Shown here in pieces: positions 33,116-45,466 of a stretch of DNA of 64,000 nt. This DNA comes from Odobenus rosmarus divergens (Eukaryota > Chordata > Mammalia > Carnivora > Odobenidae), in NCBI RefSeq assembly GCF_000321225.1, contig NW_004450276.1, positions 4,141,467 through 4,205,466 on the forward strand, written 5' to 3'. The position numbers and the translations under genes are program-made. The notes under the pieces were generated by a model, which did not search any database, was not told the DNA's origin, and was given only the letters and a program-made list of their open reading frames with translations. The stretch's first letter is position 1. Each line of letters opens with the position of its first letter.

Positions 33116-35989
33116 GACGACAACTCTTAAGGGTCCTCCTAGCTCCATAGCTCCTCCTAGGATCTGCCCAGGCCTCCGTTGTAACTGCATTTCAATTTAA
33201 TTTTTCCCTCTGCTTAATTCTGTTCCCCTTAGTCCTTGACAAGTGTTGTTCCTGAGAGCATGCTACAACAAACCTCCTGCATGCAAATCTCCTGTTCAAA
33301 TACTTAGTATGTGAGTTTTTTAATATTGCAAATGAAAAATCTGGAAATTTGGCCACTCTTCTCCAATAGTGTATTTCAGAGCAACATTAAATAATTTGTA
33401 TTTACTCAAAAACAATGAACATCATTTTGCTTGAGGGTGCTATTAAGCTAGATGATCCATTGGATTATTTAACTCCCTCAAATTTTTTCTGCCACTCCAC
33501 ATAAAAAAATGACCAGACTTAGCTGTGATTAGTGCAACAGAGTTTCAAGATAGAGTACAAACTGTTTCGAGAAGGAATTCTACCACAATCTACCCAGACA
33601 ATTGTATAAAATTGATACAGACTGTTGTCCAACTTTTTTTGTACTTTCATTGAAAATGTAGATATGTGTGCATTTGGTCTCATGTAGTCAGGCATATTGT
33701 ATTCACCTTTTTATCACCTTAATTCCTTAGTACATCACTTGGGATTCCTTAGTACAAGTAATTTCCACATGTCCTGGGTATCACATGGCCAAGACAACAT
33801 GACGTCTGCATCTTGAATAATAAAGTCATGTCTGTGGTACCAGCAAATACCCTAGCTGAGGTGAAACAGAGGATCAAGGAAGTCAAACATTGCTTATTAT
33901 TGTACTCCATAGACCCCAAGAGCACTGTAGATTTCTCTGCAAAATATGGGTTTGTTTTTTTTTTACACAATTAAATGAAAGTGTCTAAATGTATGAATCT
34001 CAGAAATCAGGATGATTAGCTTCAGATTCTTCTGCATGCCCTGGAACAGCTATTCTTAACACTGGGTTTGTGTGCCCTAGTTTTGGAATAAAGTTCCTAT
34101 TTAATTATATCCCAGTAGTCTTCAAATGGATTTGCAATGCCCTTCTTACTAATAAGATCCCATTCTCAATTCTAAAAGATGCTTCTTTTAGATATCAGTA
34201 AAATGAAACAAGAGACCTTCAATCATTTTCCTGAATTAAAGAAAACCAGGATGGGCTGTAAGGATCACATTGTAAGCATCATGATTACAAGCCAGAGAAA
34301 TATATAACTATAGAACTGCAAGTACAAAAAAACAACACAAATATCAAACCAAAGCTAAGTAATATAGCTCTTTCTCGAGCATAGATCGGTCGATCGATTG
34401 ATCTATCTATATAGGTATATGATATTGAAATAAATACTATAATTTGGGTTAAATAGATGCCACTATAAATCAAGAAGTGAAATGTCAGTAATTATTAAGC
34501 AGGTACATTTGTACCTTTTTGGGTGGAGAGACAGAAGAGAATATCAGACTTGTTCTAGTTTATGTTTATGTATTATTTACTCTGAGATAGGAGAAATATG
34601 AGCTTATTTTATTACATCCTCTTGTTTCATAATTTAGCATACAGTTTTGTATTTTATTACTAATCAACTTTCCCTTCCCTCCATTTCCTTTCCCTTAGTC
34701 TTTTGAATATATTGAATAAAAAGCAAGACATTAGCACTCAAGTCCAGCCACCCTGGGCCTGAAACTTACCCAGCTGTGCTGAGGCCCACACTTGGTGAGT
34801 GAGACTCCCAGAGAAGAGAACAATTGGTATCCACATTTTTCCCAGCACAGACTGGCCTGGAATGTGGATGCAATATTGGGGGAAAGGCTCTGAGGACCTA
34901 GCAATGCAACTGTGGCAGCTGGTGTTGAGGTAGCTGTATCCACAGCCACATTCCGGAGCTCCGAATGGCCTGTTCAGACATAAATCCCAGCCTGTCTTCA
35001 TCAGTGCTGACAGATGGCAACCTCATGGCAAGACTTTATTTTATGGCACAGATTTTATATGCACTTGGATTAGCCAACCTTGTGTTAAATGTGACCATAA
35101 TGACACCATCACATCCCTTACCTCTAAAAAAAAATTTTTTTTACGTATATGTTTTAGTATAATGTATATCACATCATCTTTTTCTATGAACTGCTTCATT
35201 CTAGATTTTGTTGGGGTAAGGCTTGTCGAGCAAAAATTAGCAACTTAGGGAACCAATATGAATTCATCAAGTCTCCCATATTGAGCTACCTTTTCAAAAG
35301 ACATGTCCAGAATCCAGAAGATGGGAAGATGGCAATAGCATCAAAGATAAGTGAAAAGAAAGGAAATTATATTGAATTACGTCTGGATGAACTCAGAAAA
35401 ATATGGGAGTTTGGAAAAGACAAATAAATAAATGAACAAAATGCACTCAAAACACTGTATTTAATTATTTAGGCTTTAACCCATGAAAACGACTTAATTT
35501 ATTTCCTGCTTCATTCCTTATGGTTAAGAAATTCCATGCTCAAACTAGAAAAGATAGATAAAGTGTATTAAGAGAAAACAACTATAATGATAATAATAAA
35601 CATATTTTGAAGAAAGAAAGAAGAAAGAAAATATGTGAAAAATATGTGGAAAGCATACTTAACCACTTAAAATTAGCTCGAATTCAGGCACACATGAGTG
35701 ACATGTCAGTGCACTGAAAATAATTGCAGATAACACCTCACTCGTGTACCTAGAATCTTGAACTAATTTGAGGTAGTTAGGTGGCACAATTTTGGTAATA
35801 CAATTTAAGGAGAAGGAAGATCTTGCTTGCTTTCTTGTCTTAAAGAGGGGAGAGGAGCCCACAAGAGTCAAACATGGAGCAAGATGCATCAAAAGTAAAT
35901 ATACTTTTAGGCTATATGGACAGTTTAGTTTTCAGAAACATCAAAGACTGTATCCCAGTGAAAACTGTTATTTGGTATTGTGTTCATTA
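33116..35989. other. Unassigned stretch
   Basis: No repeat is named with confidence. A GC-richer patch at 34735-35000 has two overlapping minus-strand frames (72 and 87 codons) that fit no protein I know; the patch may be a decayed LTR or other repeat. A short GATC-rich tract lies at 34383-34414. Confidence 0.4.
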
Positions 35990-36435
35990 TCAGAGAAAGA
36001 TTTTATACTGGCATCGATAGGACAGATTTGATTTATAACAACTAAGATGATGGAGTCAAGGGAACAAATATGATGTGAATTAGCTGAAAAACTTGGAATA
36101 TTTAGCCTACAGGAGACTTGATCTTTCTCGATGGCTAGTTCAAATATTTGAAAGGCTGTCCTAGGTGATGGTTTAGAATTCATCTATGTCAGTCCAGTGG
36201 CAGAAGAATAGTCAGCCAGTGGAAGTCACAAATAAACAGGTCTCCATTCAATGGAAGGAAGGGTTTTGCAAGATTGCCAGCTCTTTAAAGTAGAGATGGG
36301 CTGCCTTGTGAGGTAGTAAGCATGTTCAAATGGAAGGAGAAGTCAGTCGTTTGGATTGATAGTGGAAGGGGATTCCTGTAGTACATGAGGGATTAGGTGT
36401 GATGACTTCATATCTCCTTTGTTTCTAAAAGTCTG
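35990..36435 (+). repeat. L3/CR1-type LINE 3' fragment
   Basis: TATTTAGCCTACAGGAGACT, TCAAATATTTGAAAGGCTGT, CAGTGGAAGTCACAAATAAA, AGAGATGGGCTGCCTTGTGA, GGTAGTAAGCATGTTCAAAT, GGGGATTCCTGTAGTACATG and AGGGATTAGGTGTGATGACT are collinear with the L3 (CR1 clade) consensus (TTTAGCCTGGAGAAGAGAAG, TCAAATATTTGAAGGGCTGT, GGAATGGGCTGCCTTGTGAG, GGGGATTCCTGCA, TAGATGACCT). Such copies predate the placental radiation. Confidence 0.85.
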
Positions 36436-39400
36436 TGTTTGGTTTGGAGGAGACTATCACTCAGGACTTGTTCAACAACTAGGTAGGGCTGTAACATTTG
36501 AACAATGCAGTTTTTTCGGGGAATATTATTTTTGTGTATTACAAATAATGGCAGAATATAGGGAAAAGCCAAAATAAATGTCTTTCCGTAATGTAGACAG
36601 TATTCTGTAAAAACTATTGATTAAGTACCAACGTCATGGCAACAGATGGCACAAGCCAGTGTCAGACCAGTAAGCTTTGTCAGGGTGAGGCTGCCAATCC
36701 AAAAATTGAAAACAGGTGGCAAAAGTTCCCTGGGGCGCTTGGCATCTGTAAGTAATCACTTATATTAACAGCCCTGGTCAGACACAAATTAGCTTCATTG
36801 CCGATGACATTTTTAATAGCTGAAGGACCTCACAGCTTTATTTAATTCGAATTGTAAGAGACTATATACATGTAGCTGATCACCTTTGACAATTGTTTGG
36901 TTCTCTTTTACTTTGTCAGCCTAAGTTGCAAGATACCATACATTTTATTTTTATAATGCAAAGGGGTCATAAACCACGATAGAAGGCAAGATACACTTAT
37001 TTGTCTACACTATTTCAGTGTTTTTCTGTTGCATTTTCTTTGGTTCTTCTACTCATCCATAACCAACCCTTAAAGAGAAATCAAATACATCTGTACTTGG
37101 TTTCTGTTCAGTGGAAGTGAAATCCCACAAAAACCAAACCATGGTTTGAACTGAAAATGCTCATTTTAAAAGTATGTTACCAGCCTTCCTGACATTATAT
37201 TCCACTGCCCTCCTGCCCCTCCCCAATGGATATGGAAGTGAATTAAAGTTTATTCATTGAGAACTGATAGATAAGGAATGGATAAAGACTTAAATTGCTA
37301 ATACTGTCCAAAATTGGTACTTTCCAAGTCTTGGGTCTTATACTTAAAAGCTTCTTTGGAAAATGTGGTGGAGAGTGAGAATTTAGTAAAAAGGCCAAAC
37401 TGTTCAGTTTGGAGAGAAATGAGTAGCTTAGAGTACTTTAAGCATGCCATGTGAACATTTCTGTAGATTACTGTAGGCCATTGGCCAATGTTTCAGTAAA
37501 TAAAGTGAGATAATTTCTCTTCCTGATTATACTCTGGATAATTTGTCAGGAAATCTTTCACTTTGTTGAAATGATGAGTTACTGTACTTTAACAGTTAAG
37601 ACTGGTAATAAAGCAGGAGACAAACAAATATGAGGAAACAGAAGAATGTTTTAAAATGCCCTGTTTTTGAAAGATAAATACTGTGTGTAGTCAAAGGAAA
37701 ATGTACTGCATATGATCCAGCAGTGTATTTACCCACACTTTTTCTGTTTTCTCCATAATATGGAAAACTATAAGGCCAAAGACTGCTGCAAAAAGTGACT
37801 GAATTTTTAATCTAAATGAAGTAATAGATGGAGTTGGTATGATCCAAATCTTATTCGTACAGTTGTACATTAGGCTGCCTCCATCCCCCATTCTCTTCCC
37901 CACTCCAGAAGAAATTTTATCTTCCCATGTTGTATTGCTTTATTACTAGGCATTGATCTGTTACACAAAATGAAAAAAACATTTTGTATCGTTGGCTTTG
38001 GTCAAGCCCTGAGTTTGTATTTTATTAATTTATTCAGGGAATGAATGGCTGATTTATTGTTTGGGAACAACTGTCTGCTCACAATGGTCCTCATACCTTT
38101 TATGCATCAACTGTCTACCTAATAAGAAGCCTCGTTCTTGTTAAAATTTAGCAACGGTAAACTGCGTGGCAGATTACAATGACATTTCCAAGACAGTTCA
38201 TATGAGGCAAATAGAATCAAGGAGTAGTGAATGCCTTTGTGTTGTATAAAACTGTATGTAATGGGAACTTAAGCCTTCTGTTTATAGCAAAAACTCTATT
38301 GGATTACTCACATAATCCTTCAGGATAGGATCATCATAGAAATTGCTAACTGTATAGCACATGTAGTAACCTCCTCTACATCTAATGAAGACATTACCTT
38401 GGCTTCATTTAGATTTTAGATTTAGAAGACAGTCATGGCATTTTTCCATTGGTTACATTGTGCAAACATAAAAACATATTTTACACCCTCTTGACTATGA
38501 GATTCTTAGATCCTCTGGTATGGCTTTGCAGCCCCCAGGATGCCACCGTGGTTCAGGATGGGATTTTTTTGGGAATAACATAGAACCTGCAGGCACCTCC
38601 AAGTGAATAAGCTTGCTATCCCACTGGTTCTCCTGAGTAGTCCTGAAGGGGTCCAAAGGAATCCAGACCAAAAATGTCCTACCATGGACATCTCACTCTG
38701 AGCTTCATTCCAATATCACAGAAGGATTTGTCAGAAGCTGGCTTGGACCTAAAAAGTATAAAATCCCTTGAATGTGTTGGGATTAAATCAAGCAGCTGTT
38801 CCTAGTATCTTGGAGTTCTTCACTGCTCCTTTCTCTCTGCCTTAGTAAGATTTTTGAGTTTACATGAGTTTTTCAGAATAAGGCTAATTTATAGTACAGT
38901 TGATTTTTTTATTATTTTATAAATTTTGAAGTTGTTAAATTATGCAAATTAATTGATCCTTCTTGCATTCTGCTGCTTACCTGTTATGTCTATTTTTCAA
39001 GAAGCTACTGGAAAATGACAGGAGTGGATAAACCAGTATTTTAATATGCTAATCATTGCATGATGAAGGAGTTGTTTTAAGAGGTGAAAAATCATTGGCT
39101 AAAACCAAGTTTTACAATTACCTGTATATTTGGGTTCATCACAGTCTCAGTTCCCTGTTATCATTAATCAGTGTGAAAGTACTATAGGCTAGTTAATATT
39201 TCAACATGCCAATCAGGATTGCTGTGTCTTAAAATCAGAGGTAAGGAGTAAATAAAACTGCTCAGATGCTAGGGCTATATTCTTTGAGGCAAGAGAGGCA
39301 AGTTGCATAGCCCAGCGAGATGGCAGCCTGCTAAGGGGCTGAACGTAAAGGTAGAGATTGGTGTGCTCAGAATTCTAGAAGGAAGGAAAATGAACAGGCC

Positions 39401-39504
39401 CTGGGCAAAAGAAATACATTTGGGCTTTTCTGCATTCAACGATTCATTAAGTAACTGTTTGGTGTCCTAGACTTCTGCTTGACATGTGTTTTTCTCATTT
39501 ATTC
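36436..39504. other. Unassigned 3-kb stretch
   Basis: No repeat or gene is recognised here. The longest frame is 70 codons. With no young insertions over this length, it is a reasonable place to look for conserved non-coding sequence. Confidence 0.4.
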
Positions 39505-39960
39505 ATCTCTCAGCAAGCATTTATTAAGCTCCTTTTAATGCAGCAGTGTGTCTGTTGCTGGGATCATAGGGAGAGAAGATGGCATTACCTGTGATGTAAG
39601 TCAGCGTATGTTAGTTGCCGTAACCAAGCAGAGAAAGGTCTTGCGAATGTGAAATCAAGCAAGGCTTCGTGAGCTGGAGCTTAAAGAACAGTGCAGATGT
39701 GGGGAGACATTCTAAGAAGAGGGAGTGGCATGAGCTAGGCACAGAGGTAGGAGGGTCCAAGGATTACTTGGGGGAGTGGAGGAGCAGTTCATTTTAGGTA
39801 GAAGGTTTGAAGGCTGGATTGGGACATTATTTAGAATGGCCTTGAGTATCAGACTAATAGGTCTAGCCTTTATTCTGTGCACAGTTTAGAGCCAGGGGAA
39901 GATTTTGATCAAGTCCTCTGACTCTATCATGATATTCCTGCCAAGAGTGCACAACGGATA
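39505..39960 (-). repeat. L2 LINE fragment, antisense
   Basis: CTCAGCAAGCATTTATTAAG, TGTTGCTGGGATCATAGGGA, GAGGGAGTGGCATGAGCTAG, GGCCTTGAGTATCAGACTAA, AGCCTTTATTCTGTGCACAG and GGGAAGATTTTGATCAAGTC, CTCTGACT align in order with the reversed L2 3' region (ACAAATATTTATTGAGCACC, GCGCTGGGGATACAG, GCAGAGGGAACAGC, GGCCTTGTAGGCCA, GACATGATCTGACT). Confidence 0.75.
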
Positions 39961-40487
39961 CTGGAATGAAGAAGGAATGGGTACAGGGGCACAGTTGAGC
40001 TGGTAGGATACAGAAAAGATATAATAAAAGCCTGAACTGTGGCATTAAGATTAAAGTAAAAAAAGGAGCAGCACTTAATTGATCAGTTGGAGGAAATTGA
40101 ATTAATTAATGTTCTCTAGGTGCTTTTTTCTTCTTCTTTGCGCTGGTGAAACAAATACATTTAAAATATCTCTACTTTCTATCTACCTGGAGTGGATAAG
40201 TCGGAATTAAGAAACAATATTGAAAATGTTGGAGAAATTAGTATTTTTGCTAAAGGAAAAACCTGTACGTACAATTTCTTTAACTTTTCTATGATGGGGG
40301 CAATGCAGGAACTCTGTCAATTCAAAGGTAAAGATTTATAACAGACCCTTGAATCCTTAATTTTCAATTTTAACGATTTTATTCCTAATAAGCTGTGCCT
40401 GTGGTTAATTTCTACATTTTTGTGGATGTTTTGTCATTTGCAGTTGATAAAGATCTTTCAATTGTCTGACATCTTCAGGATTTGATA
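39961..40487. other. Unassigned AT-rich stretch
   Basis: Nothing is recognised. Confidence 0.4.
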
Positions 40488-40489
40488 TA

Positions 40490-40960
40490 GAGTAGTGCCC
40501 CCTTATCCTCACTTTCTTTTACCCTGGTTTCAGTGACCCCCAGTGCACCAGGGTCTGGAAGCAGATGATCCTCCTTCTGCCATATTGTCAGGAGGTCAGT
40601 AGTAGCCCAGCCCTGTGTCACAATGCCTACGTCATTCACTGACTCCATCTCATCACGTAGGCATTTTGTCATCTCATATCATCATAAGAAAAAGGGTGAG
40701 CCCAGGACAATAAGACATTTTGAGAGAGAGAGAAACCACATTCCCATAACTTTTAATATAGTATATAGTTATAATTCTCTTTTATTATTAGTTATTGTTG
40801 TTAATCTTTTACTGTGTCTAATTTATAAGTTAAACTTTATCATAGGTATGTATGCATAGGAAAAATATAGTATATAGACGGTTGAGAATTACCCATGGCT
40901 TCAGGTATCCACTGAGGTTTTTGGAACATATTCCCCACAGATAAGGGGGGGACTACTTTG
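40490..40960 (-). mobile_element. MER2-type Tigger DNA transposon, full length
   Basis: Terminal inverted repeats AGTAGTGCCCCCTTATCC (left) and GATAAGGGGGGGACTACT (right) bound the element. TA dinucleotides at 40488-40489 and 40961-40962 give the TA duplication of Tc1/mariner-type insertion. Internally AATGCCTACGTCATTCACT, a CATCTCATCACGTAGGCATT inverted repeat, TTGAGAGAGAGAGAAACCAC and TTCAGGTATCCACTGAGG match the MER2 family of non-autonomous Tigger elements. It carries no transposase; the 78-codon frame within it is not a gene. Mobilised in the early placental lineage and long inactive. Confidence 0.9.
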
Positions 40961-40962
40961 TA

Positions 40963-42244
40963 CATGATCCTTTCTCTTTAGAGGGAACTCAGCCCATTAT
41001 TATTATATTGCCAATTAAATCAATAATTACCCTGATGTCCTCATTATTGTAAAGGGACTTAGTAGGCAAATAAGGATATTGCCCAAAGATATTTTGGCTT
41101 CTCAATTTCTAATTAGAAATTTCTGATTTCTACTTAGAACCTAAAATTAGTAAGTAGAAATATACAACCAGATTACTTTCATGGGTCCAATAGAGTCAAA
41201 GGGCATAGGTTTCAGATTTACCTTTAGAAAAACACCAGTTTTGCTGGTACAGAATTAAGTTATAATGGAATTTTCCCTCTGATGATGAATTACCAGTCTG
41301 AGAGGAAGTGGTTTGGGAATGGTGGCCCATCAGCCAGAAAGCCCCAAGAACAACCATTAATAAGCACTCTTTGGTTGGATACCTATCATTATGGGGACTG
41401 AGCTCCCTGGGAGAGCGCCATTCTGCCTCCATGTCGCCTCCATCTGACATGCAGAATAGTCAGTAAGAGAATGAATGAAAAAGTATTTTAAAAACTGCCA
41501 AAAATGGATTGAGGAAGTCTTCATTTGGAATAAAGAATAGAAAACAAAAATTAGAACATTTTATTTTTGTCAAAGGAGTGTTATAGATGAAACTAAAAAA
41601 TCATAGTTACTTTGATCAACTTGTAGAAAGTAAGACGTATGAATTTAAATATTAAAATATTTACTATTTTATGTATAATATCTTACGTATAACATTTTTT
41701 AAAGTATTTTAATTTTTGAGAGTCTAAAAAGGAGGAAAGCAAGCTTGATAGAGGGCATTATAGGGCAGTTTTTGGGAAGTGAGAGAATGGTTCAAAATAC
41801 TTGGATTATGGGACTGTTCCTTTAAGTAGAATTTCTTATGTCACATTTCTATCAGGAAGTAGCTAAGTGGCCAATTTCTCATGTAGTTCCACAGTTCTCA
41901 ACAAAATCAACTTATTACTGGATCTTCATTGCACCGTGAGATAGAAATTGTTGGTTCTCCAACCAGCCTGTGGTTTCTGTGGCCCCTGGAGGGCTGTCAG
42001 CCAGTCTATGGGCTGAAAAGTTGGCAACCAAGCAACATTAACATGGAAACATGAAGTCGCTTAAAGACCATACTTCACATGCTGGTGACTTGAGAAAAAA
42101 AGGAAAAATAAATTTTCTTGGCATTTACTGTGTCAGTAAGTGAAATCAAGAGTTAGATTGTGTGTAGGGAGAAAAATTTTCACAAAGAATGTAGCAAATT
42201 AACAGATGAGTGCACAATGAGGGGACTTAATTTCCAAATCTTAC
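40963..42244. other. Unassigned non-coding stretch
   Basis: No gene or repeat family is recognised. An 84-codon minus-strand frame at 41196-41450 has no identifiable content. Confidence 0.4.
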
Positions 42245-42400
42245 AGCTTTCTAGTTAGCTATAAATGTCATATTAATGTCTCTTAGCAACTTATAAACTT
42301 CATGAAGACAGGGCCTGGGTCTGGTTTTGCTCACTATTATGCCCTAGAGAACCTCATTGGCACGCAATAGATTTTTGGTAAATGAATGAGTGAACAATTA
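42245..42400 (+). repeat. L2 LINE 3' tail
   Basis: TATAAACTTCATGAAGACAG, GGCCTGGGTCTGGTTTTGCT, CACTATTATGCCCTAGAGAA, CTCATTGGCACGCAATAGAT and TTTTGGTAAATGAATGAGTG give the L2 tail in order (AAGCTCCATGAGGGCAGGG, GTCTGTTTTGTTCACTGCTG, GGCACATAGTAGGTGC, TGTTGAATGAATGAATG). Confidence 0.82.
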
Positions 42401-42479
42401 CCTAATCTTTCGTGACTGTGATTATGTTTAATACATAATTATGCCAGTTTAAATGATAAAACAATGAAATGCTCTAATC

Positions 42480-42580
42480 CTGATTCTTAAAGGCGACTTG
42501 GGGGACCTGGAGAAAGTCATCATTCTGAATCTCTGAGGTTCTTCCTGATGAAAATGAGTATGTTAGACTAATCACTGTTA
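42480..42580 (+). repeat. MIR SINE fragment
   Basis: GACCTGGAGAAAGTCATCAT, TCTGAATCTCTGAGGTTCTT and CCTGATGAAAATGAGTATGT parallel GACCTTGGGCAAGTCACTTA, ACCTCTCTGAGCCTCAGTTT and CTCATCTGTAAAATGGGGAT of MIR. Confidence 0.6.
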
Positions 42581-42879
42581 GTCTTTCTATTTCCATTAAA
42601 AAAAGTTATGTGGATACACAGTTTAAAGAGTTGGAAAACCATCATTTTTTTTTCCCACTGCCTTGTTCTTTCCCACTTTCCAGGGGCAGCTGTTTCACTT
42701 CTTTTTAACTATTTCTCTTGATATTTATCTGCACGTACCTAAGTTATGTGCTTCTAGTCCTAGCTCTGATTTTTTCACTTTTATCATTATCTCTTAAAAT
42801 ACAGTGGATGTGTAAACAACCCCCAGTCCCCATCACCCTCCATCCCTCTAGCTTCCCAGTAGTAAGATGGTGAGAACTA

Positions 42880-43910
42880 TGAGAGCACTTTCCAGAGCTG
42901 AGATATGTCATATTGTTGTAATTCCCTTCATCTCTCTTTTGAATCAGATCTCTTGTTTCATAAATTCCTCGTCTTACTTTTCTTTAATTTACTTCTTGAG
43001 TTTGGTACAGTATATATTCCAGTAGTTCCCTGAAAGAGAATGCCAGGGAGGTAGATTTTTTTTTTTAAGATTTTATTTATTTGTCAGAGAGAGAGAGCAC
43101 AAGCAGGAGGATCAGAAGGCAGAGGAAGAAGCAGGCTCCCCGCTGAGCAGGGAGCCCGATGCGGGACTCAATCTCAGGACCCTGGGATTATGACCTGAGC
43201 TGAAGGCAGTTGCTTAACCAGCTGAGCCACCCAGGCATCCTGTGGGAGGTAGATTTTTGAGACTTTGCGTAGCCTAAGTGTTCTACTCTCACTCAAAATT
43301 GTGTTTAGAATTTAAAATTGTATTCATTTTCCCTCACAATTTTGAAGGTGTTGGTTTTTTGGTTTTTTTTTTTTTTTTTGTCTTCTAGTTTGTCATATCC
43401 ACAGTGTTCAAAGACTTCAAGATGATGTGTCCAGATGTGGATATATTCCTTTCCCTTGCAGGGCACCCAGTGGGTTCTATCAATCTGGAAACTCATCAAT
43501 TCTGGCAAATTTCCTCAGCTGATTTATTTAATATTTCTCTCCTTTTCGTTTTATTTGTTCTTTCTTACTGGAGTTGTTATTGAGATGTGGGGTCTTCTAG
43601 AATAATATTCCCTCTCCCTTTTTCTCATTGTGCTTCTCCTTATTTTTCCATCTTTTATTTGCTCATTCCCCCCCCAATATTCTCTTGTAAAGCCTTCTTT
43701 TATTCCTAATATCAAAATTTGAATTTCTGAGAGCTTCCTTTTCTTCTGATTAAAAAAAAAAAAAAAAACCCAAACCTGTTCTGCTATCATGGGTGATATA
43801 TAGCCTCTAATCTTCTTGAGGATATTAATGATAGTGTTCATCTCGTTGCTTTCCTTCAAATTGCCTTTTCTGTTTGGTTTCACTCTTTTATATTAGGGTC
43901 ATTCCTCAGA
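42880..43910 (-). repeat. HAL1-like ancient LINE fragment, antisense, split by a SINEC
   Basis: GAGTTTGGTACAGTATATAT, TCCAGTAGTTCCCTGAAAGA precede the SINEC. After it come TTTTTGAGACTTTGCGTAGC, TTTTCCCTCACAATTTTGAA, GGGCACCCAGTGGGTTCTAT, CAATCTGGAAACTCATCAAT, TCTGGCAAATTTCCTCAGCT and TTCTGAGAGCTTCC. I know this order from HAL1-type L1 relatives in antisense. An embedded poly-T at 43357-43380 and poly-A at 43752-43768 are secondary expansions. The 110-codon minus frame over 43551-43883 could be a relic of the LINE reading frame but is interrupted and has no start of its own. Confidence 0.7.
43061..43243 (-). mobile_element. SINEC inserted into the HAL1-like element
   Basis: A complete minus-strand copy: poly-T, AAGATTTTATTTATTTGTCA, body, and head GCTGAGCCACCCAGGCATCC at the right end. 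The target duplication GGGAGGTAGATTTTT occurs at 43046-43060 and 43244-43258 without mismatch. Sequence on both sides belongs to the same older LINE. Confidence 0.97.
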
Positions 43911-44049
43911 TATCTCAAAGCCTTTGGCTCATATTATAGGGTGGGTTGCTGTAAGATGGGCATTCACCCTAGGTTGATCTGGCTGGGATTTTTTTTTGGT
44001 GAAAAATCTCAAATATCCATCTCTGTCAGTCTTTTGTTTGGTCAGATTC

Positions 44050-44165
44050 TAGAACTTGCTACTAAAAGTGTAAGCCTTGAACGACAGCATCCATATCACT
44101 TGGAAGCTTGTTAGTTTTAGAACCTTCAACTCCTACCCCAAAGCTGTTGATCAGAATCTAGTCTT
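44050..44165 (+). mobile_element. Possible MER5-type hAT fragment
   Basis: CATCCATATCACTTGGAAGC, TTGTTAGTTTTAGAACCTTC, CCTACCCCAAAGCTGTTGAT and CAGAATCTAGTC resemble the first half of MER5A (CATCAGAATCACCTGGAGGG, CTTGTTAAAACACAGATTGC, CCCACCCCCAGAGTTTCTGA). Divergence is high and neither terminus is clear. Confidence 0.45.
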
Positions 44166-44351
44166 TATCACGATCCCTTGGAGAACAATCTCCCTTTCAT
44201 CTACTTAGGGAACCTAAGGCTGGGCATAGCATTCTATGAGGACAGCGGGTAGTGGGAAAAAGGACAGCTATTTCCACATTCAGATTATAACCTTTCAAAT
44301 TAAGTGATCTCCTGGTAACAGGGCAGTGTACCTGCTTCCGTCATTGCCTAT

Positions 44352-44705
44352 TGTCCGGCTCAATTTGGGCTGCCGTAACAAAATACCAGAGGACAAGGTG
44401 GCTTCAACAGCAAATGTTTATTACAGCTCTGGAGACTGGGAAATTCAAGATCAAGGTGCTGTCAGGTTCAGCATCTCTCTTCCTGGTTTGCCGATGGCCA
44501 CCTTCTTGCCTACGGTAGAAAGAGAGACCTCATGTCTCTTTCTCTTTTTATAAGGGCATTAATCCCATTTATAAGGGCCTCACCCTCATGATCTAATCTA
44601 ACTCTAAATTACCTCCCGAAGGCCCCATCTCCAAATACCATCACGTTTAGGATTAAGGCTTCAACATACGAATCTTGTGGGGACACAAATATTCAGTCTG
44701 TAGCA
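44352..44705 (-). mobile_element. ERVL-MaLR solo LTR (MLT1/MST-like), antisense
   Basis: The plus strand reads as a reversed MaLR LTR: TTTGGGCTGCCGTAACAAAA, TACCAGAGGACAAGGTGGCT, TTACAGCTCTGGAGACTGGG, GATCAAGGTGCTGTCAGGTT, TTCCTGGTTTGCCGATGGCC, TATAAGGGCATTAATCCCAT, ACCATCACGTTTAGGATTAA, ATACGAATCTTGTGGGGACA and CAGTCTGTAGCA. The flanking pentamers CCTAT and CCTGG share three of five bases. No internal region adjoins it. The 75-codon frame here is not a gene. Confidence 0.93.
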
Positions 44706-44710
44706 CCTGG

Positions 44711-45170
44711 TGTCTGCTCTGTTTCCAGACAATAAGCCTCCAGCTTTTTGCTAAGATGAGCAGATCATCTGGCTGTCTAGCTACTTCTTAATCCTCCTCA
44801 ATTTACTGCCCTTTCACCCCACCCCCACTTCCTCGTGAAGCTGGTAGATCCAATTTCTGAGTAAGTCTGTTTGTTTTATACATTTTTGGTAGTAAAATAT
44901 CCCAACACTTTGATTTCAGTGGGTTTTACAGTAAGAACAGAAGCAGATGTTTAGATGCAGTTCACCATCTTTAACCAGTAGACTAATCTTTAAAGTTTTT
45001 CTGGTTCTCAAATTTTATGTCTCAATTTCTCTATTATATTTACAGACTAAATATCACTTATTAATTGTTCATTTACTTGCTTCATTATAACTTATCTTTA
45101 CCCACTGTTTAAAAAACCTGAGCTTTTTCATTTACAGTTGCTTCATATGAACAGCAAAATGTGGGATGTT
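44711..45170. other. Unassigned non-coding stretch
   Basis: Nothing is recognised between the LTR and the SINEC. Confidence 0.4.
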
Positions 45171-45186
45171 AAAAAGGATTTATTTG

Positions 45187-45379
45187 GGCACCTGGGTGGC
45201 TCAGTCAGTTAAGCATCTGACTTCAGCTCAGGTCATGCTCTCGGGGTCCTGGGATGGAGCCTCACATTGCATCAGGCTCCCCACTCAGCAGGGAGTCTAC
45301 TTGCCTCTCTGCCTCTCCCCCTGCTCATGCTCTCTCTCTCTCTCTTTCTCAAATAAATAAATAAAATCTTTTAAAAAAT
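45187..45379 (+). mobile_element. SINEC, full length, perfect target duplication
   Basis: GGCACCTGGGTGGCTCAGTC opens a complete plus-strand copy ending CAAATAAATAAATAAAATCT and an A-rich tail. The duplication AAAAAGGATTTATTTG is identical at 45171-45186 and 45380-45395. The linker holds an expanded (CT)n run. A recent insertion is likely. Confidence 0.97.
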
Positions 45380-45466
45380 AAAAAGGATTTATTTGTTTAG
45401 GAATCTTTATATATCCTTTTTTTGAAAAAAAAACTTGTCTATAGAAAAGTTTTAGTGCTTAAGTTT

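Noticed and set aside
40490..40960. Internal inverted repeat CCTACG…CGTAGG as a separate regulatory element
   Set aside because: It is part of the MER2-type consensus and is explained by the transposon.
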